A stretch of 64,000 nucleotides of DNA from Comamonas testosteroni (GTDB taxonomy: Bacteria > Pseudomonadota > Gammaproteobacteria > Burkholderiales > Burkholderiaceae_C). Where the stretch lies: contig NZ_KZ984441.1 of the NCBI RefSeq assembly GCF_003569915.1, forward strand, positions 186,001-250,000, written 5' to 3'. Below the pieces are notes generated by a model. That model did not search any database. It saw only the letters and a program-made list of their open reading frames with translations, and was not told the DNA's origin. The translations under genes and the position numbers were made by a program. How positions within the stretch are numbered: position 1 is the first letter of the stretch; every line of letters begins with the position of its first letter. Positions 58,101 through 64,000 of this stretch are shown here, piece by piece.

Positions 58101-58746
58101 CTTCCTGAATCGTCTTCATGCCCGACCACAGGCCCGAGAAGCGGCTCATGGCAAAAGCGTGCAGGCCCATGTCCAGAATGTCCTGCACATTGCTGGGGAA
58201 GAACACCGGCGTGCCGCAGGCCTTGAAGATGTGGTCGCTCTGGTGCGCGGCGGTAGACGATTTGCTGATGTGGTCATCGCCCGCAATTGCAATCACGCCG
58301 CCATGCTTGGAAGTGCCCGCCATGTTGGCGTGCTTGAACACGTCGGAGCAGCGGTCCACACCCGGGCCTTTGCCGTACCAGATGCCAAAGACGCCGTCGA
58401 ACTTCTTGGTTTCGGGATAGAGATCAAGCTGCTGCGTGCCCCAGACGGCGGTAGCGCCCAGTTCCTCGTTCACGCCGGGCTGGAAGACGATGTTGTTGGC
58501 CTCCATATGCTTTTTGGCAGCCCATAGCGACTGGTCATAAGTGCCCAGCGGAGAGCCGCGATAGCCGCTGATGAAGCCGGCGGTATTCAGCCCCGCCTGC
58601 GCATCACGCAGCCGCTGCAGCATGGGCAGGCGAACCAGCGCCTGCACACCGCTCATAAAAGCGCGACCACGGTCCAGGGAATATTTATCGTCCAGAGTCA
58701 CAGACTCCAGCGCGCGGCGAACTTCATCGGGCAAGGGGGCGTTCAT
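55168..58746 (-). CDS. Fused indolepyruvate ferredoxin oxidoreductase-family enzyme
   Basis: A 1192-residue enzyme of the 2-oxoacid:ferredoxin oxidoreductase superfamily that oxidatively decarboxylates aryl or branched 2-oxoacids to acyl-CoA. It joins an IorA-like part (pyrimidine-binding FISGYRGSPLGTYD near the start; thiamine diphosphate-binding region with GIGCHYMT and GDGTYFHSG), a Cys-rich segment CEGCGDCSVKSNC with later Cys residues that could hold an Fe-S cluster, and a gamma (IorB-like) domain (VAGVGGTGVITIGSLLGMAA), then a helical tail. ATG 58746 has GGAG upstream. The divergent Lrp-type regulator suggests control by an amino acid. A 1121-codon frame on the opposite strand is a shadow. 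Confidence 0.92.
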   Translation of the reverse strand: MNAPLPDEVRRALESVTLDDKYSLDRGRAFMSGVQALVRLPMLQRLRDAQAGLNTAGFISGYRGSPLGTYDQSLWAAKKHMEANNIVFQPGVNEELGATAVWGTQQLDLYPETKKFDGVFGIWYGKGPGVDRCSDVFKHANMAGTSKHGGVIAIAGDDHISKSSTAAHQSDHIFKACGTPVFFPSNVQDILDMGLHAFAMSRFSGLWSGMKTIQEVVESSSSIEVDPDRVNIVIPEDFVMPPGGLHIRWPDPPLEQEARLMNYKWYAALAYVRANKLNHNVIETASDRFGIIASGKAYNDTRQALADLGLDDDTCRQLGIRLHKVNVVWPLEATITRDFARGLQEILVVEEKRQVIEYQIKEELYNWREDARPNVVGKFGDEHGGEWSLPNPSTDWLLRPTADLTPALIARAIAQRLKKLGVPGHIEVRMQQRLAVLDAREAALKAAKEVSTGDRTPWFCSGCPHNTSTRVPEGSRAVAGIGCHYMTTWMPDLNTSTFTQMGGEGVTWVGQAPFTKEPHVFSNLGDGTYFHSGLLAIRQSIAAGTNITYKVLYNDAVAMTGGQRVGERPEGHSVLQIMSSLLSEGVKKLVIVTDEPQKYDGVKLGEGVTVHHRDELDAIQRQFRELKGCTAIIYDQTCATEKRRRRKRGTMGTPDKTVVINELVCEGCGDCSVKSNCLSVEPVETEFGRKRRINQNSCNKDYSCVNGFCPSFVTVEGGALKKPKKEKKGNLDSMPNIPEPVLPVAEQAWGIVVAGVGGTGVITIGSLLGMAAHLEGKGVVTQDAAGLAQKGGSTWSHIQIANRADAIYTTKVDTAKADLVIGCDPIVAATPTTLSVMQPGRTFVALNTHAAPTAAFVGNPDWQSPDVRCVAAVADAVGQDGVGSFDAEKAATALLGDSIYANPMMLGYAWQKGRVPLSLAALMRAMELNGVQIDNNKAAFEWGRRCAHDLNAVRALYQASQVIQIVKKPSLDEMLAKRVEFLTGYQNAAYAQQYQDFVAKVRAVEEPLGQGTRLSQAVARYLFKLMAYKDEYEVARLHTDAAFTQKISEMFEGDFKIVHHLAPPATAKKDDKGHLKKKAYGPWMRKAMGVLAGMKGLRGTALDPFGRTEERKTERALIAEYRQCIEALLSHLSADKLALAVEIASIPEDIRGYGHVKERNLAAARTKWQGLMARWNAPAAAATATVEAAAVN

Positions 58747-58962
58747 GGTTTTGTCTCCATGTGGGTGGCAGCCCCTGTCGGCTATTGGCCTGTGGGGCAA
58801 CTCTTGTTGTCAGCCAGCGCAGACGCCGCCAAAGGCGCGCCACTACGCAGTAAACGCTAGCTGTTTGAACAAAAGTGTACGGCCAGCAGCCAGAATAAAG
58901 TTTCCTTTTTATTGCCGGGATTCACCTAGTTTTTGAAAGAATCTTGCTATAAACCTATCCAA

Positions 58963-59466
58963 ATGAATCAACTTGATAGATACGACTGGGCCATTCTGAA
59001 TGAGCTGCAAACAGATGCGCGCCTGACCAATGCGGAACTGGCCCAGCGCGTGGGCCTGTCGGCCGCGCCCTGCTGGCGGCGCGTGCGGGCGCTGGAAGAA
59101 GCGGGCTATATCACCGGCTACCACGCCACGCTGGACAGGCACAAGCTGGGCCTGGGCGTGCTGGCCTTTGTGCGCGTGGATGCGGCGCAGAACACGGCCG
59201 ACATCACGCGCAGCATGGAGGAGTCGATTCGCCTGCTGCCCGAGGTCACGTCCTGCCACTACATCAGCGGTGCAGGCACGTTCGAGTTGCAGGTGGTGAG
59301 CCAGGATCTGGAGAGCTTTTCAGGCTTTGTGCGCAATGTGCTGCTGCGCCTGCCCAATGTGAAGGATGTGCACACGACCTTCTCGCTGGGCGAGGTCAAG
59401 GCCAGCAGCGCGCTGCCGCTGCCCGAGACCTTTCTGAGCAAGCCGCCGCGCAAATCGAAACTATAA
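58963..59466 (+). CDS. Lrp/AsnC-family transcriptional regulator
   Basis: A 167-residue regulator with an N-terminal helix-turn-helix (LDRYDWAILNELQTDARLTN, AELAQRVGLSAAPCWRRVRAL) and a C-terminal RAM ligand-binding domain (LGVLAFVRVDA, VTSCHYISGAGTFELQVV). Such proteins sense amino acids or their keto acids. It is divergent from the indolepyruvate oxidoreductase gene, 216 bases apart, and probably regulates it. A TATAAA at about 58949 may be a -10 box. The last bases run into a dispersed repeat. Confidence 0.93.
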   Translation: MNQLDRYDWAILNELQTDARLTNAELAQRVGLSAAPCWRRVRALEEAGYITGYHATLDRHKLGLGVLAFVRVDAAQNTADITRSMEESIRLLPEVTSCHYISGAGTFELQVVSQDLESFSGFVRNVLLRLPNVKDVHTTFSLGEVKASSALPLPETFLSKPPRKSKL

Positions 59467-59512
59467 AAAAGAGAGCATTCAGCGCATATATCTTCTGGAC
59501 TCAGGCCCTGTT
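59466..59512 (-). repeat. Dispersed CTATC-type repeat between lrp-like gene and mltA
   Basis: On the minus strand GGGCCTGAGTCCAGAAGATA, TATGCGCTGAATGCTCTC aligns with the dprA and 18953 copies (GCCTctAGTCCAgA). Confidence 0.6.
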
Positions 59513-59567
59513 TGGCATGAAATTCAGAAAAAACAGCGCCAGAAGCTCTCTGGGGTGATGAAAACGC

Positions 59568-60749
59568 TCAGCGCAGATGCGGCGCAGACCCCGCCAGACT
59601 CTTGGGCCAGAAAGCCCAGAGCTTGAGCGGCTGCTTGATGCGGCCTGCCACATCACCGGCCTCTGCACCCCAGCCCATGAAATAGTCGGCGCGCACCGCG
59701 CCCACAATGGCGCTGCCCGTGTCCTGCGCAAACACCAGACGGTTCAGCGCCACGGTCGGGCCGGGGGTGGAAAGCCAGACCGGCGTGCCGTAGGGAATGC
59801 TGTTGCGGTCCACGGCAATGGAGCGACCGGGCGTCAGCGCCACGCCCTGCGCGCCCTTGGGGCCGAACTGGGCGTCAAATTCGTTGAGCTCTTCTTCCTT
59901 GAAGAACACATAGCGCGGGTTGCTCCATAGCATCTCGTTCACGCGCGAGGGGTTGGACGCAATCCAGGCGCTGATGCCGGGCCAGGTCGCATCGCGCACC
60001 AGACCCTGATCGAGCAGCCAGCGGCCCACGCTCTTGTATGGCTGGTCGTTCGTGCCCGCATAGGCCACGCGAATCATGCGCTGCGTGCCATTGGCCTCGG
60101 TCAGCTGCAGGCGGCCCGAACCCTGGATATGCAGCACCAGCATGTCCACCGGGTCACGCAGCCAGGCAATCACGCGGCCCGACAACGCGGCCTGCGCCTC
60201 GGCATTGGTGTCGATCTGCTGGCGCGTGTACCAGGGCTTGCGCTGGCCAAAGCCGCGCGGCGTCTGGTAGATCGGCACATTGAAGCCATTGCCCTGCACG
60301 CGGCGCGCCTCGTACATGGGCTCGTAGTACGAGGTCAGCATGCCGTCGGGGCTGCCTGTGGTGGCCTCGATGCGGTAGGGCTGCAGATGGGTCATCATCC
60401 ATTTGCGCTGCTCATCTTCAGAGGCGATGCTCATGCGGCGCACATCGCTGCACAGGCTGGCAAACGTGGTGCTGGGGCGCTCGCAATTCTTGATCCAGGC
60501 GTTCCAGGCCTCGTTGAGCGAGTCCGTCGCCACACCGGGTAAATCCCCCCAATCCACGGGCACCCAGCGGCTTTTCGTGGGTACATTGGCGGTAAAAGGT
60601 GGTTTCTGGGTGGTGGATGCCGCCCCCCCGCCATGCGGCTGAAGCTCGGGCACGGCCGAGGGATCGTTTTGCTGCTTGGTGGTGGTGCAGGCCACCAGAG
60701 TTGCGACAATCAGCGCCAGCGATGCGCGGCGCAGGAGATGAACATTCAT
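59568..60749 (-). CDS. mltA: Membrane-bound lytic murein transglycosylase A
   Basis: MltA cleaves peptidoglycan glycan strands, forming 1,6-anhydromuropeptides. The 393 residues begin with a lipoprotein signal (MNVHLLRRASLALIVATLVA, lipobox LVAC), then a Pro-rich linker, the MltA domain (TSYYEPMYEARRV, QIQGSGR-like HIQGSGRLQL) and the 3D domain with catalytic-site aspartates (FAQDTGSAIVGAVRADYFMG). The ATG at 60749 is chosen because the signal peptide begins there; it has no strong Shine-Dalgarno. Its start codon shares the sequence CATG with the opposite-strand small gene. Confidence 0.95.
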   Translation of the reverse strand: MNVHLLRRASLALIVATLVACTTTKQQNDPSAVPELQPHGGGAASTTQKPPFTANVPTKSRWVPVDWGDLPGVATDSLNEAWNAWIKNCERPSTTFASLCSDVRRMSIASEDEQRKWMMTHLQPYRIEATTGSPDGMLTSYYEPMYEARRVQGNGFNVPIYQTPRGFGQRKPWYTRQQIDTNAEAQAALSGRVIAWLRDPVDMLVLHIQGSGRLQLTEANGTQRMIRVAYAGTNDQPYKSVGRWLLDQGLVRDATWPGISAWIASNPSRVNEMLWSNPRYVFFKEEELNEFDAQFGPKGAQGVALTPGRSIAVDRNSIPYGTPVWLSTPGPTVALNRLVFAQDTGSAIVGAVRADYFMGWGAEAGDVAGRIKQPLKLWAFWPKSLAGSAPHLR

Positions 60750-60885
60750 GGGTCTGATTTTGCTTGAAGCACTGCTGGCATTGGCAATTCTGGTCGCTAT
60801 TGTGTGGTGGACCATGTTCTCGGGTCGCAAAAAGGGTGAGATTCCCTCTGGAACGCAGGGCGAGGACCACAAGCCTGATCGCTGA
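60748..60885 (+). CDS. 45-residue single-pass membrane protein, head-to-head with mltA
   Basis: A 46-codon frame begins at 60748 with AGGAG at 60733-60737 (10 bases upstream). It encodes MGLILLEALLALAILVAIVW, a membrane helix, then WTMFSGRKKG and a polar tail ending HKPDR. The positive residues after the helix predict an N-out, C-in topology. No family is recognised. Its ATG and the mltA ATG overlap on opposite strands (CATG), so the mltA promoter must lie within or beyond this gene. The next gene, the OmpA-type lipoprotein, is 201 bases downstream. Confidence 0.62.
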   Translation: MGLILLEALLALAILVAIVWWTMFSGRKKGEIPSGTQGEDHKPDR

Positions 60886-61086
60886 ACCTGCTGCTCCAAG
60901 TCCTCATCCCTACAGGCAGGAGAGAAATTGGCTGTAGTGACAAACTTTTGCATCCGCAATACGCTGTCAGCATGCGTCCTACGCTTTTTCGTCGTTCAGG
61001 CGCAGTACGCTCGTAGCCCTGCAGCTTTGACATCAAAGCTGATTTGTCAGGCCCCAAGATCGGGCCAATCATCTAAGGAGTTTTCT

Positions 61087-61749
61087 ATGCGCAAGCAAAT
61101 GGCTGTCACGGCCGCTCTGGCCTCTGCACTGTTGATCACTGGCTGTGCCACGACCGACGGTATGTCCGACACCACCCGCCGCACGGCGACCGGTGCCGGC
61201 GTGGGCGCTCTGGGTGGTGCTGCCATCGGCGCCATCGCTGGCGGTCACGCAGGCAAGGGTGCCCTGATCGGCGCAGGCGTGGGTGCGCTGGGTTCCTATA
61301 TCTGGTCCAAGAACCTCGAAAAGCAAAAAGCTGAAATGGAAGCCGCCACCCAGGGCACTGGCGTGGGCGTGACCCAGACGGCCGACAACCAGCTCAAGCT
61401 CGACATCCCCAGCGACATCTCGTTCGCCACCGGCCGTGCCGATATCCAGTCGAACTTCGCCCCCATCCTGGATCGTTTTGCCGATGGTCTGCGCAACAAC
61501 CCCAACGCGGAAGTGCGCATCATCGGTCACACCGACAGCACAGGCTCTGATTCCATCAATGATCCTCTGTCGCTGCGCCGCGCTGAAGCCACCCGCAACT
61601 ACCTGACTGCCAAGGGCGTCAGCGGTGCCCGCATCCAGGTGCAAGGCATGGGCTCGCACCAGCCCGTGGCCTCCAACGACACCAACGAAGGCCGCGCCCG
61701 CAACCGCCGCGTGGAAATCTTCGTGGGTGAACGCGCTCCCCAGCGATAA
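61087..61749 (+). CDS. OmpA-family lipoprotein with glycine-zipper segment
   Basis: A 220-residue outer-membrane-type lipoprotein: signal MRKQMAVTAALASALLITGC with the lipobox Cys at 20. A glycine-zipper segment follows (about 35-75, GVGALGGAAIGAIAGGHAGK, GVGALGSYIW), then the OmpA C-terminal peptidoglycan-binding domain (SFATGRADIQSNFAP, GHTDSTGSDSIND, SLRRAEATRNYL, NRRVEIFV). AAGGAG lies 7 bases upstream of ATG 61087, which is preferred over the longer frame. It probably links the outer membrane to the wall. Confidence 0.93.
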   Translation: MRKQMAVTAALASALLITGCATTDGMSDTTRRTATGAGVGALGGAAIGAIAGGHAGKGALIGAGVGALGSYIWSKNLEKQKAEMEAATQGTGVGVTQTADNQLKLDIPSDISFATGRADIQSNFAPILDRFADGLRNNPNAEVRIIGHTDSTGSDSINDPLSLRRAEATRNYLTAKGVSGARIQVQGMGSHQPVASNDTNEGRARNRRVEIFVGERAPQR

Positions 61750-61769
61750 TCAGGCCCACCCCTGAAAAA

Positions 61770-61798
61770 AACCAGCCCCGCAGATGCGGGGCTTTTTT
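61770..61798 (+). terminator. Terminator of the OmpA-type gene
   Basis: AGCCCCGCA pairs perfectly with TGCGGGGCT around GA, followed by TTTTT. Confidence 0.92.
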
Positions 61799-61819
61799 AC
61801 GGCAAAAATCTCAAAAACG

Positions 61820-61913
61820 GGCATGCCCCAAGCGAGAGACGCCGAGCAAGAGCCGCCTCGCGGCGATGGCGTCGTCCCCCTTTAAGGGGGAAGGCGCGCA
61901 GCGCCTCAGGGGG
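61820..61913 (-). repeat. Polar post-stop repeat, copy E (contains a stop codon)
   Basis: On the minus strand ACCCCCTGAGGCGCTGCGCG, CCTTCCCCCTTAAAGGGGGA, CGACGCCATCGCCGCGAGGC and TCTTGCTCGGCGTCTCTCGC. The TGA in CCCCCTGAGG is the stop codon of the response regulator gene (61906-61908), so the repeat forms the end of that gene. Confidence 0.8.
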
Positions 61914-62535
61914 TCCTCAAAAGATTCGCTAGTTCCACAGCGGACTTGACCTGCATCTTGTCAAACACCCGCGCCCGGTGGACTTCCACCGTGCGCACGC
62001 TGATATCGAGCTGATCCGCAATCAGCTTGTTGGGCACGCCCTCGACCACCAGACGCATCACGTCTTTTTCACGGTCAGTGAGTTCTTCCAGACGTCCACG
62101 CACAGCTTCGCGCGCGCGGTCGCTGGCCAGGTGCTCGGCAGACAGCGCCAGCGCCTGCTCGATGCGATCCACCAACGCGTTGTCCGAAAACGGCTTTTCG
62201 CAGAAATCAAAAGCGCCGCGCTTGACGGTGTCCACTGCCGTGGGCACATCGGCATGGCCGGTGAGAAAGATCACGGGCATGGCGGCGATCTCGCCTCGCT
62301 CGAGCATGCGGTTGAAGAGGGACAGGCCGCTCATGCCCGTCATGCGCATGTCCAGCAGCAGGCAACTGGGGCGGCGCACCACGGGCGGCAGCTTGAGTAC
62401 ACCGGCCTCGAAGTCTTCCGCACTGCGGTAGCACTCGCTCAGCAGTCTGCGCGAACGCAGCAGCCATGCCAGGGCCTCTCGGACATCGGCATCGTCGTCC
62501 ACGATGTAGACGGTAGCGTCGGTTACAGGTTCCAT
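61906..62535 (-). CDS. FixJ/DctR-type (LuxR-family) response regulator
   Basis: A 209-residue regulator: receiver domain with DDD (13-15), phospho-acceptor D62 in LLLDMRMTGMSG and K114 in EKPF, then a LuxR-type helix-turn-helix (LTDREKDVMRLVVEGVPNKL, then VRTVEVHRARVFDKM). This is the FixJ/DctR/NarL-like group that partners PAS kinases. The last residues (RTP) and stop codon lie in repeat copy E. It follows its kinase by 6 bases on the minus strand. The stimulus may be C4-dicarboxylates if it is DctR-like. Confidence 0.92.
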   Translation of the reverse strand: MEPVTDATVYIVDDDADVREALAWLLRSRRLLSECYRSAEDFEAGVLKLPPVVRRPSCLLLDMRMTGMSGLSLFNRMLERGEIAAMPVIFLTGHADVPTAVDTVKRGAFDFCEKPFSDNALVDRIEQALALSAEHLASDRAREAVRGRLEELTDREKDVMRLVVEGVPNKLIADQLDISVRTVEVHRARVFDKMQVKSAVELANLLRTP

Positions 62536-62541
62536 GAAAGC

Positions 62542-64000
62542 TCAGTTCTCGCTTGATTCCCGGTGGACAGGCAATGTGAACACGAATTCCGTGCCCGTGG
62601 GAAGGTGCGGACGATAGTTCAGATGACCACCATGTTGTTCCACCACGGTGCGGCACAGGCTCAGACCCAGGCCCATGCCTTCGGTACGCGTGGTGAAGAA
62701 GGGGGTGAACAGTTGCTCGGCCACCTCCGCAGAAATGCCGGCACCACAGTCCGTGACCGAAAATTCTACCCAACGCTGACCACCGAGCTCAGCCGGACTG
62801 AGCTGCACGCGCAGGGTTAATAGGCGCTCACCTAACTGGGGCAGGTCCATGGCCTGCATGCCATTACGCGCCAGATTGAGCAAAACCTGCTCCACCATGG
62901 TCGGGTCGCACAGCACACAGGGCAGATCGGGCTGCAGCTCTACCTGCACCTTGACGCGCAGCTTGTGCGCCTGCAGTTGCACCAGCGGCATGACGGCGTC
63001 GACCAGCTCGCCCGGCGCCACCTCTTCACGTGATTTGTCGCGGCGGCGCACAAAGTCGCGCACGCTTTTGATGACCTTGCCAGCGCGATCGGCCTGATAG
63101 CTGATGCGCTCCATGGCCATGCGCAGGTCACCCAGCTGCGCCTGCAACTGCTGCTTGTCTTCAGATGGCTGGTGGGCCAGCATATTGAGCGAGCCCGTGG
63201 CATAGCTGGACATGGCCGCCAGCGGCTGGGTCAGCTCATGGCTGAGCATGGAGGCCATTTCACCCACGGTCGCAAGACGAGCCGTGGCCTGCAGGCGCTC
63301 CTGCGAGGCACGCGAGACTTCTTCCATGCGACGCTGCTCGCTGATGTCGATGAAAGCGCTCATCCAGCCGGTGTGCTGGCCTTGGGCATTGATCAGGGGG
63401 GCCTCAAAGATCAGCACGGGAAAGCGCGAGCCATCCTTGCGCATGAAAACGCTTTCATGGCCTTCGCGCGGCGGTGGCGATGCCCCGGAGAGCCGGTTGT
63501 CGCGGCGCTGCGTGTACTCCTCGGCCAGCTCGGGCGGCCAGTAGGGCGCCACATTCAGGCCCAGCAGCTCTTCGGCCGTAAAGCCCACCATATTGCAAAA
63601 CGCCGGGTTCACATAGGTGATGTGGCCCTGCAGGTCGCGCGCGCGCATGCCGGTGACCAGAGAGTCCTCCATGGCCTTTCGAAACGCCAGCGCATCGCCC
63701 AGATCCCGCTCGGCGCGCAGGCGGCGGCGGTTGTCGCGCACCAGCACCACCAGCACCGAGACCAGCGCAATCGACATGGCCGTCACCAGCGCCGTCATCA
63801 CATTGGGGAAGACGCTGGGCGCGTGGTGCCAGCTGTCCATGCGCAGCACCAGCGTGTTGCCCGGCAAGTCCAGCAACTGCTGAGCCGTGAACATGCGCGA
63901 TCCGCGCCAGGCCGCGCCCACCAGGGCCAGCCGCGTGCCATCAGGCTCGGTGAACGAGACTTCCTGCGTGCGCGGCAGCGCCTTGCCCACATGGTTGACA
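62542..64000 (-). CDS. PAS sensor histidine kinase, DctS/FixL-like (5' end beyond window)
   Basis: The C-terminal 486 residues of a sensor kinase are visible; the frame is open to the window edge, so the start is missing. From the N-terminal side: a periplasmic part, a membrane helix (ALVTAMSIALVSVLVVLV), a short coiled coil, a PAS domain with PAC (MRARDLQGHITYVNPAFCNM, SVFMRKDGSRFPV), the phospho-acceptor His in MLSHELTQPLAAM, and HATPase motifs NLARNGMQAM, DCGAGIS and GMGLGLSLCRTVVEQHGG. The architecture matches DctS, which controls C4-dicarboxylate uptake, but ligand identity is inferred. Confidence 0.88.
   Translation of the reverse strand, partial: VNHVGKALPRTQEVSFTEPDGTRLALVGAAWRGSRMFTAQQLLDLPGNTLVLRMDSWHHAPSVFPNVMTALVTAMSIALVSVLVVLVRDNRRRLRAERDLGDALAFRKAMEDSLVTGMRARDLQGHITYVNPAFCNMVGFTAEELLGLNVAPYWPPELAEEYTQRRDNRLSGASPPPREGHESVFMRKDGSRFPVLIFEAPLINAQGQHTGWMSAFIDISEQRRMEEVSRASQERLQATARLATVGEMASMLSHELTQPLAAMSSYATGSLNMLAHQPSEDKQQLQAQLGDLRMAMERISYQADRAGKVIKSVRDFVRRRDKSREEVAPGELVDAVMPLVQLQAHKLRVKVQVELQPDLPCVLCDPTMVEQVLLNLARNGMQAMDLPQLGERLLTLRVQLSPAELGGQRWVEFSVTDCGAGISAEVAEQLFTPFFTTRTEGMGLGLSLCRTVVEQHGGHLNYRPHLPTGTEFVFTLPVHRESSEN

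Noticed and set aside
55162-58527. A 1121-codon open frame on the plus strand
   Set aside because: It lies entirely opposite the indolepyruvate oxidoreductase gene. Its His/Gly/Ala/Gln-rich translation has no domain; such shadows are common in high-GC genes.

Overview
This 64 kb window is a chromosomal segment of a high-GC betaproteobacterium, most likely Comamonas or a close relative in the Comamonadaceae. The reasons are the gene order around the replication origin (gyrB, dnaN, dnaA, origin, rpmH, rnpA, yidD, yidC, mnmE), a Bug-type receptor beside a TctDE-like sensor pair, SecDF-YajC and LysM-dprA in typical betaproteobacterial settings, and intergenic repeats of a kind I associate with this family. 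The genus is inferred; no rRNA gene is present to confirm it. I see no prophage, insertion sequence, CRISPR array, rRNA or tRNA.

Layout. 1-5.3 kb: a two-component system followed by a compact three-gene operon (family 2 glycosyltransferase, four-helix diiron protein, GT-B glycosyltransferase) that I cannot assign to a known pathway. 5.3-16 kb: a YkgJ-like protein, then the replication block. gyrB-dnaN-dnaA run leftward and rpmH-rnpA-yidD-yidC run rightward from an origin region near 11.2 kb; mnmE is convergent with yidC. 16-27 kb: malic enzyme with a structured leader, a tiny lipoprotein, a tyrosine phosphatase, a DUF3829 lipoprotein, topoisomerase III with a C-terminal SWIB domain, a divergent SET-domain protein, birA, a SPOR protein and a chalcone-isomerase-like protein. 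27-34 kb: Bug receptor with TctE/TctD, a MarR regulator, then recA and recX with LexA-type boxes upstream. 34-46 kb: two transporters, argC, sucCD, a TerC protein, a frameshifted pseudogene, pgk, azlCD, fmt and def. 46-55 kb: LysM protein, dprA, a DUF1631 protein, secF-secD-yajC. 55-64 kb: a large indolepyruvate-ferredoxin-oxidoreductase-like enzyme with a divergent Lrp regulator, mltA head-to-head with a 45-residue membrane protein, an OmpA-type lipoprotein, and a FixJ/DctR-type regulator with its PAS histidine kinase cut by the window end.

The most interesting signals are: (1) the diiron protein between two glycosyltransferases behind a two-component system; (2) a SWIB-fused topoisomerase III divergent from a SET/post-SET protein, separated by a 31-nt perfect purine-pyrimidine alternation that should favour Z-DNA; (3) a polar repeat family with five copies, each starting at or just after the stop codon of the gene on the same strand, once supplying the stop codon; (4) a second short repeat family, two copies of which lie in frame inside RnpA and DprA; (5) two very small genes with strong ribosome binding sites, one sharing a CATG with the opposing mltA start; and (6) a structured leader before the malic enzyme gene.
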